Assembly (NCBI GenBank): GCA_005877855.1
Contig: VBOF01000004.1
Coordinates: 1 to 12,312, forward strand
DNA: 12,312 nucleotides
Source of the DNA: Nitrospirota bacterium
Lineage (GTDB): Bacteria > Nitrospirota > Nitrospiria > Nitrospirales > NS-4
Direction of reading: 5' to 3'
A program made the translations under genes and the position numbers. A model generated the notes under the pieces. That model did not search any database and had not been told where the DNA came from. It saw nothing but the letters and a program-made list of their open reading frames with translations. Positions 1-6,496 of this stretch are shown piece by piece (within the stretch, counting starts at the first letter, position 1; each line of letters starts with the position of its first letter).

Positions 1-1
1 C

Positions 2-1282
2 GTGGTGAATGCGCTGGCGGCCTATCGGGATGCCCGCTGGGATTGGTCTGAGACGCGCCGGTTCACGCTCGCGCCGCAAACTTTGGAGCTGCTGCAGCAG
101 CTCGATCAGGAGGTCACGATCTACGCGTTCGTCCAAAAAGGCAGTGATGAAGAGCGGCTGGCGACAGACCTGCTCGAAACCTACCGAACACAATCGCCCA
201 AGATCCGCTATCACGCTCTCGATCCCGATCAGCACCCTGCCCAGGCCAAAGAATTTGGGGTGAATCAGTACGGGACTCTGGTCGTGACGACAGCGAACGG
301 TCGGCAGGCGCGCGGCACCGCGATCACTGAATCCGAGGTCACAGGAGCCCTCCTCCGCGCCCTGCGTGAGCATGGGCAGTCGGTCTATTTTCTGGAAGGG
401 CACGGTGAGCACGAGCTGACCGACAGCGGCAAGGAGGGTTATTTCCAACTCCGAGCTATCCTTGAGCAGGAAGGCTACACCCCCAAGTCTGCAAGGCTTT
501 TGAACGGGGAGCCTATCCACGCAGATGCGGCAAGCGTGGTAGTCGCTGGGCCAAAGAGATCGCTCCAACTGGCTGAGGTGGAGAGCATCAAGCAGTATCT
601 TGATCGAGGTGGTCGGCTGGCGGTGCTGGCTGATCCCCTGATCGACACAGGACTGGAGCCGCTATTAGCGCGCTGGGGCGTCACCCTTGGTCCCGGAGTG
701 ATCGTGGACCAGGAGGGGCGCACGTTTGGAGGCTCCTACACGTTGCCGCTGATCACAACCTACTCGGTGCATGAGATCGTGCGCGAATTGAAGCTCACGA
801 CGTTGTTCCCGGAGGCAAGGCCGTTGTCCCTGGACCTCAAGTCCCCGACCACCGGCCTGATTTCCCTGGCGCAGACCAGCAGTCAGAGCTGGGCTGAGTT
901 AGATGTGCACGTGCGCCCGCCGCAGTATGATCCCAATCGCGAAAGGCGTGGGCCCTTTGTGCTGGCGGTGGCGGCGGCTCCGCGCGACATGCTGGCCGAC
1001 GTGAAGGGCAGTCCTCGGATGATCGTGGTCGGTGACTCTGATTTTCTGAGTAACGTGTATTTTAACTTCTCGGGGAATCGCGATCTGTTCTTGAATATGC
1101 TCAACTGGCTGCTGCAAGGACTGGATTCGTACACGATCCGCCCGCAGCCCGTGAACGTCAGCCCCATCATTCTGTCCGAACATCAAGCGCGTGTGCTCTT
1201 TGTTGTTCCAGTGGTCGCGGTGCCTCTCCTGATCACCTGTGCCGGCTGGGGAATCTGGCGGTATCGGCGGATGCGGGTCTGA
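2..1282 (+). CDS. GldG-like ABC transporter auxiliary protein (5' partial)
   Basis: The visible 426 residues match the GldG/ABC_transp_aux family. These are membrane-anchored extracytoplasmic partners of an ABC-2 type transporter, associated in Bacteroidetes with gliding and elsewhere with an uncharacterised export system. Seen here: the early stretch RRFTLAPQTLELLQQL followed by VTIYAF, which is the usual start of the soluble domain just after the first membrane helix; the motif YFLEGHGEHEL near residue 130; VVVAGPKRSL and GGRLAVLADPL in the middle; a VVGDSDFLSN segment near residue 340; and a C-terminal hydrophobic helix (about residues 399-418) ending in basic residues. The N-terminal helix is absent because the window begins inside the gene, so the GTG at base 2 is probably an internal codon. 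The gene ends 9 nt before the DUF4340 gene, which indicates one operon. The ATPase and permease genes should lie to the left. Confidence 0.85.
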   Translation: MVNALAAYRDARWDWSETRRFTLAPQTLELLQQLDQEVTIYAFVQKGSDEERLATDLLETYRTQSPKIRYHALDPDQHPAQAKEFGVNQYGTLVVTTANGRQARGTAITESEVTGALLRALREHGQSVYFLEGHGEHELTDSGKEGYFQLRAILEQEGYTPKSARLLNGEPIHADAASVVVAGPKRSLQLAEVESIKQYLDRGGRLAVLADPLIDTGLEPLLARWGVTLGPGVIVDQEGRTFGGSYTLPLITTYSVHEIVRELKLTTLFPEARPLSLDLKSPTTGLISLAQTSSQSWAELDVHVRPPQYDPNRERRGPFVLAVAAAPRDMLADVKGSPRMIVVGDSDFLSNVYFNFSGNRDLFLNMLNWLLQGLDSYTIRPQPVNVSPIILSEHQARVLFVVPVVAVPLLITCAGWGIWRYRRMRV

Positions 1283-1291
1283 GTTAGTCAG

Positions 1292-2608
1292 GTGCTTAAA
1301 CCACTCGTCCCCACCCTTGGTCTTAGCCTTCTCCTGGTTCTTCTCTGGCTGTACTGGGACCAGGTCCGCACATGGAGTGTGAAGGCCTCCAGTCAAGCTA
1401 ACGAAACGTTGCAGGCAAAGCCCGCTCTGGCATTCCAGCCGGCCAATGTCAAGGCTTTCCGGATACGAAACGGCCAGAAGCAATTCATCGCTGCGCGAAT
1501 GAACGAAGATCGTACCTGGCTGCTGGAGACACCGTTCCGGGCCCCGGCTGACGCCTATGCGGTTGAGAGTGCACTGAGCATTTTGAGCAGTGTGAAGACG
1601 TTGCGTCCGGTCGCCGGTGAAGCCGCGAGCCTGACTGATTTTGGACTCCAGGAGCCTCAAATCTTTATAGAGCTTGAGGAGGCCGCCGGTCAGCGATGGC
1701 TTGCCGTTGGCAAGGCCTCCCCCCGCGGAGACGGCTACTATGCGAGAAGCTCGCAGGGCGATCAGGTTGTGCTAGTCACGCAGAAGGACATTCGGTTGCT
1801 CCCGCAGACCCCCGGCGAGCTGCTGGACCTGCGTGTGGTGCCACTTGTCCAGGACCCGCTCCATACGATCGAGGTTACACAAGGGGGCAACTCGTTCCGT
1901 CTCCAGGCGACGACCGATGGATGGGCGATTCTAAAACCCCTTCGTACCAGGGCCGACCGCCATGTGATGAGTGAATGGCTCTACCGACTGACCGCACTCC
2001 GAGCCGGCAAGGTGTACCCGAAGGAGCCGCTTGACGGCGGATCCGAAGAGCCTTCTCGCCTGGGAGCCATTCGACTGTCCGCTGGGAATGTCAGCCAGTC
2101 TGTTGAATTCTTCCGCACTGGCCGTACTGTTCTCGCCCGTCGGTCCGATCATCCCACGCTTTGGTATGAATTGGCGGGACAGGATGCGTCAGTCCTCTTG
2201 CCGGACATGTTTAGCTTGCGAGATAAGCACTTAATCACAGAAATAGAACCCCGCTCTGTCATGGCGCTGGAGATACAGCATCATGGTCGTGTCGTGCGAT
2301 TGGTTCGACTGGGGGCGGGATGGGCTCTCAACAGCCTGCCGCTGTCGTCCGATCGGGCCCAATCGGTGGAGCGCTGGTTGACTGATTTGAATCTGTTCCA
2401 GTGGAGCGAGCCACTCGGAGATCCCGCGCGGTGTGGGATATTAGGCGAAAGTCGCTGGCAAGTAAGCCTTCGAGGCCGCGATGGTCAGACTGTGGGGAGA
2501 TTGCAGATAGCTCGCACCACGTTGTGTGGAGATGTGGGGACCACGACCCGAGGCGACCCCGTCAAATTGGGGGATACTAGGCTGATCGAACAGCTTCCCA
2601 TTGACTAG
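1292..2608 (+). CDS. DUF4340 domain protein, membrane-anchored
   Basis: This 438-residue protein has one N-terminal membrane helix (about residues 7-22, LLLVLLWLYW at its core) and then a long soluble beta-rich region. The layout and the downstream position after a GldG-like gene are those of DUF4340 proteins, which commonly sit beside GldG-type ABC genes and are thought to be extracytoplasmic parts of the same complex. Features seen include AFQPANVKAFRIRNG, a WLLETPFRAPADAYAVESALSIL segment typical of the repeated DUF4340 unit, DFGLQEP, and a second similar unit in the middle. The GTG start is chosen because it sits directly before the membrane helix, 9 nt after the previous stop; no good Shine-Dalgarno sequence is visible, so reinitiation or coupling is likely. 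The stop codon shares bases with the convergent neighbour's stop. Biochemical function is unknown. Confidence 0.82.
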   Translation: MLKPLVPTLGLSLLLVLLWLYWDQVRTWSVKASSQANETLQAKPALAFQPANVKAFRIRNGQKQFIAARMNEDRTWLLETPFRAPADAYAVESALSILSSVKTLRPVAGEAASLTDFGLQEPQIFIELEEAAGQRWLAVGKASPRGDGYYARSSQGDQVVLVTQKDIRLLPQTPGELLDLRVVPLVQDPLHTIEVTQGGNSFRLQATTDGWAILKPLRTRADRHVMSEWLYRLTALRAGKVYPKEPLDGGSEEPSRLGAIRLSAGNVSQSVEFFRTGRTVLARRSDHPTLWYELAGQDASVLLPDMFSLRDKHLITEIEPRSVMALEIQHHGRVVRLVRLGAGWALNSLPLSSDRAQSVERWLTDLNLFQWSEPLGDPARCGILGESRWQVSLRGRDGQTVGRLQIARTTLCGDVGTTTRGDPVKLGDTRLIEQLPID

Positions 2609-4701
2609 AGTAACTTTTCGAGAGTCTCCCAGTCGGTGGCGGGCTGGGAGCAGGTGAAGTTGTGGCAGACGTAGGCGGTGGGCTTGCCGTCGATCGCGGT
2701 CTTGCCTTTGGCCGCCGCCGGCACATAGCCGGAGCCAGTGCCGTCCGCCAGCACCAGCGTTTTGTTCGGCACGTAGCGACTGGCGATCTTCGCTAACAAG
2801 TCCTTCATCTCCGGCGTGTCCCGCTTTCCAACCAGCACGATCTCCTTCGGCTTGCTGAGGTAGAAGTCCAGCGCGCACAGCATGGAGGCCATACCGAAGG
2901 GGTTCTGGTCCATGTGTGTCCGGAACAGCCGCAGGGTCTGCTCGGCCTTATCGAGGTAGGGTTGCTCGCCGGTGTAGAAGTACAGCCGGAGGAAGTTCAT
3001 CGTCGCCACGGCATTGCCGGACGGAATCGCCGAGTCCTCGCCGGTCTTCATGCGCTGGAGGAGTGACTCGTGGTCCTTGCCCGTGAAGAAGCAGCCGCCG
3101 GTCTGCGGATCCCAGAACTGCTCCACCATGACGGCGGTGAGCTCGCGGGCCTTATCCAGGTAAGTCGGCTTGGCCGTGGCCTCGAAGGCGTCGATCAGGG
3201 CCGCGCTCAGGAAAGCGTAGTCGTCCAAGTAGCCATTGAGTTTGCCGATGCCTCCGGTCACAGTTCGAAAGAGCCGGCCGTTCTTGTAGGCTCGCTCCAG
3301 CAGGAAACCCAGGGCTTTCTCGGCCATCTCGAGATATGTCGGACGGCCGAGCGTCTGATAGGCGTCCAGGACGCCGGAGATCATCAGGCCGTTCCAGCTC
3401 GTGAGGATCTTCTCATCGCGCAGGGGCTTGACCCGGCGCTCGCGCACTTCCAGCAGCTTGCGGCGCGCCTCGGCGATGAGTCGTTCCCCCTCCCCCTCAT
3501 GACCCATTGCAGCTTGAGGAGCAATGGGTGCCCCGGAGGGATGGGAGGGGGTGAATACGACCCGGCCGTTGGCGTGGATCAGGTTGGGAATGTTCTTGCC
3601 CTCGAAGTTGCCGTGGTCCGTGATGTCATAGACGCGGCAGAAGATCTCGCCCAGATCGGACCCCAGGACAGCCTTGATCTCCGTCTGATCCCAGACAAAA
3701 TACTTGCCCTCGTGCCCTTCGCTGTCGGCGTCCTGCGCCGTATAGAACCCGCCGTCCGGATGGACCATCTCGCGGCGGATGTACGCGAGCGTCTCCTCGA
3801 CGACTTGCTTGAAGCGTGGCTCACGGCTCAGCCGCCAGCCATCCAGGTAGAGCCGGACGAGCTGTGCGTTGTCATAGAGCATCTTCTCGAAATGCGGCAC
3901 CAGCCACTGGCCGTCCGTCGAGTAGCGGTGAAAGCCGCCGCCGATGTGGTCGTAGATGCCGCCGGCCCCCATCTTCCAGAGTGAATGGAGCGTCATGTCG
4001 AGGGGCGGGGGGTCCTTCGTGCGGGCGAACTGGCGGAGCAGCGCGTGGAAGGGTGGGGGCGTGGGGAACTTGGGCGCGTCGCCGAACCCGCCGTGGACCG
4101 GCTCATAGAACGAACTGAGGTCCTTGACGGCGCCATCGAGGAGCTCTTCGGTGAGCGGATCGGTGGACGGCTGCGGGGAGCTGATGTGCTGCAGGCCGGC
4201 CTTGACCTTGTGGACGTTCTGCTGGACCTGCTCGTGCTCCTTCGTGTAGGCCTCGGCCACGCCCAGGAGCACCTCGGGAAATCCCGGCATGCCGTAGCGT
4301 GGCGTTGGGGGGAAATAGGTCCCACCCCAGAACGGTTCTTGATCGGGCGTCAGGAAGACCGTCAGCGGCCAGCCACCGCCCCGCCGCATGAAGGCCTGCG
4401 CCGATTTCTGGTAGATGTCGTCGAGGTCCGGGCGCTCTTCGCGGTCCACTTTGATGTTGATGAAATGCTCGTTCATGATCTTCGCGATGTCCGGGTTCTC
4501 GAACGACTCACGCTCCATCACGTGGCACCAGTGGCAGGCGGAGTAGCCGATCGACAGCAAGATCGGTTTATTTTCGGCCTTGGCGCGGGCCAGGGCCTCC
4601 TCGCCCCAGGGGTACCAGTCCACCGGGTTGTGGGCGTGTTGCAGAAGATAGGGGCTGGTCTCCTGGAGCAGCCGGTTCCTGTACTTCGGCGTGTCGCTCA
4701 T
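2605..4701 (-). CDS. DUF255 thioredoxin-like protein (YyaL/SPATA20 family)
   Basis: A 698-residue protein with an N-terminal thioredoxin-like DUF255 domain and a C-terminal (alpha/alpha)6-barrel-like region, the family's usual order and length. Seen: NRLLQETSPYLLQHAHNPVDWYPWG at the N-terminus (residues 9-33), the CHWC redox motif at residues 56-59 followed by MERESFEN, then IKVDREERPDLD, GGWPLTVFLTPD, FWGGTYFPP, GGFGDAPKFP, HFEKMLYDNAQL, and DEKILTSWNGLMI. Molecular function is not established; the family is annotated as thioredoxin-domain or possible cellobiose-2-epimerase/GlcNAc-epimerase-like. The start is placed at the ATG at 4701 because conservation begins there; ATGs at 4716 and 4758 would add 5 or 19 unconserved residues. 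No Shine-Dalgarno sequence precedes it. Residues about 381-407 look like a family-atypical insert that coincides with a DNA palindrome. It ends tail to tail with the DUF4340 gene, overlapping by 4 bp. Confidence 0.93.
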   Translation of the reverse strand: MSDTPKYRNRLLQETSPYLLQHAHNPVDWYPWGEEALARAKAENKPILLSIGYSACHWCHVMERESFENPDIAKIMNEHFINIKVDREERPDLDDIYQKSAQAFMRRGGGWPLTVFLTPDQEPFWGGTYFPPTPRYGMPGFPEVLLGVAEAYTKEHEQVQQNVHKVKAGLQHISSPQPSTDPLTEELLDGAVKDLSSFYEPVHGGFGDAPKFPTPPPFHALLRQFARTKDPPPLDMTLHSLWKMGAGGIYDHIGGGFHRYSTDGQWLVPHFEKMLYDNAQLVRLYLDGWRLSREPRFKQVVEETLAYIRREMVHPDGGFYTAQDADSEGHEGKYFVWDQTEIKAVLGSDLGEIFCRVYDITDHGNFEGKNIPNLIHANGRVVFTPSHPSGAPIAPQAAMGHEGEGERLIAEARRKLLEVRERRVKPLRDEKILTSWNGLMISGVLDAYQTLGRPTYLEMAEKALGFLLERAYKNGRLFRTVTGGIGKLNGYLDDYAFLSAALIDAFEATAKPTYLDKARELTAVMVEQFWDPQTGGCFFTGKDHESLLQRMKTGEDSAIPSGNAVATMNFLRLYFYTGEQPYLDKAEQTLRLFRTHMDQNPFGMASMLCALDFYLSKPKEIVLVGKRDTPEMKDLLAKIASRYVPNKTLVLADGTGSGYVPAAAKGKTAIDGKPTAYVCHNFTCSQPATDWETLEKLL
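3502..3529. repeat. Perfect 9-bp inverted repeat inside the DUF255 gene
   Basis: ACCCATTGC at 3502-3510 and GCAATGGGT at 3521-3529 form a perfect 9-bp stem around a 10-nt loop. Flanking C-rich (3486-3496) and G-rich (3536-3551) tracts extend the inverted symmetry imperfectly, giving a REP- or MITE-like footprint of about 65 bp. It is read in frame and encodes a Pro/Ala/Gly-rich stretch around residues 391-400 of the DUF255 protein, where homologues normally carry an ordinary helical linker. Whether it is a genomic repeat family cannot be decided from one copy. Confidence 0.6.
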
Positions 4702-4707
4702 GCATGC

Positions 4708-4737
4708 ATCGTACATGGTTAGCCGCTGATTTCGCAA
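4708..4737 (-). promoter_or_regulatory. Candidate promoter of the DUF255 gene
   Basis: On the minus strand TTGCGA (4737-4732) and TACGAT (4713-4708) are separated by 18 nt, each matching four of six sigma-70 consensus bases. The -10 element ends only 6 nt before the ATG at 4701, so transcription would start at or near the A of the start codon, giving a leaderless message. This fits the lack of a Shine-Dalgarno sequence. Weak on its own. Confidence 0.35.
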
Positions 4738-4746
4738 TCTGCTTGC

Positions 4747-4806
4747 GGGTCCTGTCATCGAGTCACCGGAGCACCCGTTGCTCTCGGAGTGGGTCCTGTC
4801 GCCGAG
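4747..4806. repeat. Short direct repeat pair (16 bp, 14 identical)
   Basis: GGGTCCTGTCATCGAG at 4747-4762 recurs as GGGTCCTGTCGCCGAG at 4791-4806, offset 44 bp, in the divergent intergenic region between the DUF255 and J-domain genes. It could be a duplicated protein-binding site or a chance duplication. No function can be assigned. Confidence 0.4.
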
Positions 4807-4887
4807 CAGCCCCGCAGACTCGCCTGTAGGTGCCTGGGCTCATCGGGGCGCCCCGCTCGGCGCCACCCACTCCCACTGCAACGGGTA

Positions 4888-4896
4888 TGCTATAGT
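4888..4896 (+). promoter_or_regulatory. Candidate extended -10 promoter of the J-domain gene
   Basis: TGCTATAGT is an extended -10 element (TGn followed by TATAGT, five of six matches to TATAAT). No good -35 hexamer lies 17 nt upstream, as is common for extended -10 promoters. The hexamer ends 9 nt before the GTG at 4906, so the transcript would begin about 2-3 nt before the start codon, essentially leaderless. Confidence 0.45.
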
Positions 4897-4905
4897 CCTC
4901 ATCCC

Positions 4906-5553
4906 GTGAGGGATTATTACAAAGTATTAGGTGTTGAGCAGGACGCCGCAGCGGAGGAGATCAAGCGCGTCTACCGCAAGCTGGCGAAAGAGAACCACCC
5001 TGATCTCCATCCCGGCGACAAGAAGGCGGAGGCCCGCTTCAAGGAGGTCAGCGAGGCGTACGGGGTCCTGGGAGATCCGCAAGCGAAGGAGGAGTATGAC
5101 CGGCTCCGCTTCGGCGGCCATCCGACGTACGGAGTCCGGGAAAAGCCGATCAACGTCGAGATCTTCGTCAGCCAGGCGATGGAGAAGCTCTACGAGGGCG
5201 GTCACGAAGAGATCCAGGGCTACCTCCTGAGGAACATTCCGAAGCTGCGGGAGGAGGTCGAGATCATTCGCACGATCACGAAGTCGAAGATCGGCTATGA
5301 CGCGTTCAAGCCCAAGATTGTGGAGGAGCACGCCCGCAAAGCCTTTGCCGGCTGGATCGACGAGGACATGATCGTCCGGCGCAGCAAGATCATCCACGTG
5401 GCGCTGTTCAACCTGCTCAACCAGGGCGCGGCCGACCGCAAGCGGGAGCAGGAGGTGGACAAGCTGAAGAAGCGGCTGGAGAATGCCTGGGAGGACGGGC
5501 AGGTGGCGGGCTATCGCGACGCGCTCGAGATGTTCTACCAGCGCAACAAGTAG
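4906..5553 (+). CDS. J-domain (DnaJ-like) co-chaperone with unknown C-terminal half
   Basis: A 215-residue protein. Residues 2-65 are a clear J domain: RDYYKVLGV at the start, KRVYRKLAKENHPD with the HPD motif at 31-33, FKEVSEAYGVLGDPQAKEEYD in helices III and IV. J domains stimulate the ATPase of DnaK/Hsp70. The rest has no Gly/Phe region, no CxxCxGxG zinc repeats and no recognisable DnaJ C-terminal domain; it is a mostly helical, charged segment ending in a probable coiled coil (DRKREQEVDKLKKRLENAWED). It is therefore a class C J-protein, probably one that directs DnaK to a specific client. The GTG start is chosen because the J domain begins at the next codon; an upstream ATG at 4789 would add a 39-residue Arg/Pro-rich extension with no family resemblance. 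Transcription converges with the secreted repeat protein gene. Confidence 0.88.
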   Translation: MRDYYKVLGVEQDAAAEEIKRVYRKLAKENHPDLHPGDKKAEARFKEVSEAYGVLGDPQAKEEYDRLRFGGHPTYGVREKPINVEIFVSQAMEKLYEGGHEEIQGYLLRNIPKLREEVEIIRTITKSKIGYDAFKPKIVEEHARKAFAGWIDEDMIVRRSKIIHVALFNLLNQGAADRKREQEVDKLKKRLENAWEDGQVAGYRDALEMFYQRNK

Positions 5554-5566
5554 CGGACAAGGTGGG

Positions 5567-5590
5567 GCGGGGCAGCGACCGCTGCCCCGC
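5567..5590. terminator. GC-rich hairpin between convergent genes
   Basis: GCGGGGCAGC (5567-5576) pairs perfectly with GCTGCCCCGC (5581-5590) around the 4-nt loop GACC. It lies 13 nt after the J-domain stop codon and 18 nt beyond the stop of the opposing gene, so it could end transcription from both sides. The U-tract is poor on either strand (only TT follows on plus), so termination may be weak or need Rho. Confidence 0.65.
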
Positions 5591-5608
5591 TTGCGAAGAG
5601 GTGAGTGC

Positions 5609-6205
5609 CTACCGACTCTGGCCGCCGCCGCCCGCGCGATTCTCGCGCCCCTCGCGCCGATCTTGGCGGGCGTCCTGGCGATCGTGACGCAGTTCCTGGC
5701 GGTCGTGGCGTAACTCCCGCCTGTCTTCATGGACTTTCCGCTCGCCTTGGCGGATTTCCTGGCGATCTTTCGCGATTTCTTCCTTGCTCGCGCCTGAGCG
5801 AATATCCTGGCGCAGTTCCTGACGGTCCTTCTGCAACTCCTTGGCCTCCCCCTCCAGCTTCCGGCGATCGTTCATGATCTCCTTTCGATCTTCCCGGATC
5901 TCCCGACGATCATCCCGCAGTTCTCGCGCGTCTCGGCGCAACTCTCCACCTGGACCGGCCTCGCGAACCGGCCGATCCTTCAGATCCTGCCGCCGCTCGC
6001 GCTGATCTTCCCGTAGATCCTTTCTGTCTTGCCGGATATCCTTGCGGTCCTGGCGAATATCCTGCGTGTCCTTGCGAATGTCTCCCTGTGCGGGTGGAGT
6101 CGTGCTCGGCGTGGTCGTTGTTTGCTGCGCCTGGCTGATCCCGCTGCCCAGCAGGATCAGCCCCAGCAAGGCCGCCCCGCCCGCTGTCCACATTTGTCTT
6201 CCCAT
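5609..6205 (-). CDS. Secreted heptad-repeat protein rich in Arg, Asp, Gln and Lys
   Basis: A 198-residue protein with a standard signal peptide: basic start MGRQ, hydrophobic core AALLGLILLGSGI, and a likely cleavage site after SQA (residue 26). A short Thr/Pro/Gln linker follows, then almost the whole mature chain is built from seven-residue units of the type DIRQDRK, for example five in a row at residues 42-76 and further runs near 84-125 and 140-180. It has no cysteine and very few aromatic residues, so it should be a long charged helix, probably coiled coil or ribbon-like, in the periplasm or outside the cell. Similar DR-rich secreted proteins occur as hypothetical proteins in Nitrospirota and deltaproteobacteria; the role is not known, and metal or polyanion binding is only a guess. 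The start is fixed by AAGGAGG (6217-6211) 5 nt upstream of the ATG. Confidence 0.85.
   Translation of the reverse strand: MGRQMWTAGGAALLGLILLGSGISQAQQTTTTPSTTPPAQGDIRKDTQDIRQDRKDIRQDRKDLREDQRERRQDLKDRPVREAGPGGELRRDARELRDDRREIREDRKEIMNDRRKLEGEAKELQKDRQELRQDIRSGASKEEIAKDRQEIRQGERKVHEDRRELRHDRQELRHDRQDARQDRREGRENRAGGGGQSR
5640..6082 (-). repeat. Degenerate 21-bp coding tandem repeat
   Basis: The heptad units of the secreted protein appear in DNA as imperfect 21-bp repeats, seen on the plus strand as recurring blocks like CTGGCG or CTTGCG followed by GAT or AAT and a short C/T-rich stretch. Units differ by synonymous and conservative changes, so this is an old, protein-selected repeat rather than a recent exact expansion. 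Adjacent exact RELRHDRQ/QELRHDRQ copies near 5690-5735 may be a more recent duplication. Confidence 0.6.
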
Positions 6206-6496
6206 CGCATCCTCCTTGTTTAGTTGTGCAGCCACCAAGCCCTCATCTGCCCTTGTCACGGCAAGAAGAAGTCAAAAGGTAGAAGGTGATTGAGCAAGTT
6301 GGATGCCATGGGGAGCAAAAGCGCGGTGCGCACCTGGCGGGTCAGCAAAACACAGAATTGCAGAGGCGGGTTGTATGAAACCCTGACAAATTTGCTGCCT
6401 GATGAAGGGATCGTGTGCGTTGGGGTACACCTGAAATGCGGTGAGGCCTAGGCGGTACCGGGCAGCTTAGTGTGCGGGATCGAGCAAGCTTGGTGG
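6206..6496. other. Intergenic region with no supported gene
   Basis: This 291-bp stretch lies upstream of the secreted repeat protein and downstream of the zinc-ribbon gene, both on the minus strand. Reading frames here are short, basic and lack ribosome binding sites. The only structures seen are the Shine-Dalgarno AAGGAGG at 6217-6211 and a nested inverted repeat near 6341-6397. No convincing terminator for the zinc-ribbon unit was found. Confidence 0.6.
6341..6397. other. Nested inverted repeats, possible structured element
   Basis: CAGCAAA (6343-6349) pairs with TTTGCTG (6391-6397), enclosing a second hairpin GGGTT/AACCC (6368-6372 with 6379-6383, 6-nt loop). An alternative pairing GTCAG (6341-6345) with CTGAC (6383-6387) excludes both. 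Stems are short and there is no known family match, so this may be chance. Confidence 0.25.

Noticed and set aside
899..1660. A 253-codon minus-strand open frame across the GldG-DUF4340 junction
   Set aside because: It is antisense to two genes that match known families and has no motif or signal of its own.
3070..3984. A 304-codon plus-strand open frame (and another at 3985-4722) antisense to the DUF255 gene
   Set aside because: Both mirror the codon pattern of the DUF255 gene and have no family features or ribosome binding sites.
4927..5730. A 267-codon minus-strand open frame antisense to the J-domain gene
   Set aside because: It covers the J domain on the opposite strand. The Leu/Val/Arg-rich product is a typical shadow of a helical gene.
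5640..6082. The regular repeats as a possible CRISPR array or minisatellite
   Set aside because: The period is 21 bp with no separate spacers, and the repeats encode an in-frame heptad protein with a signal peptide and ribosome binding site.
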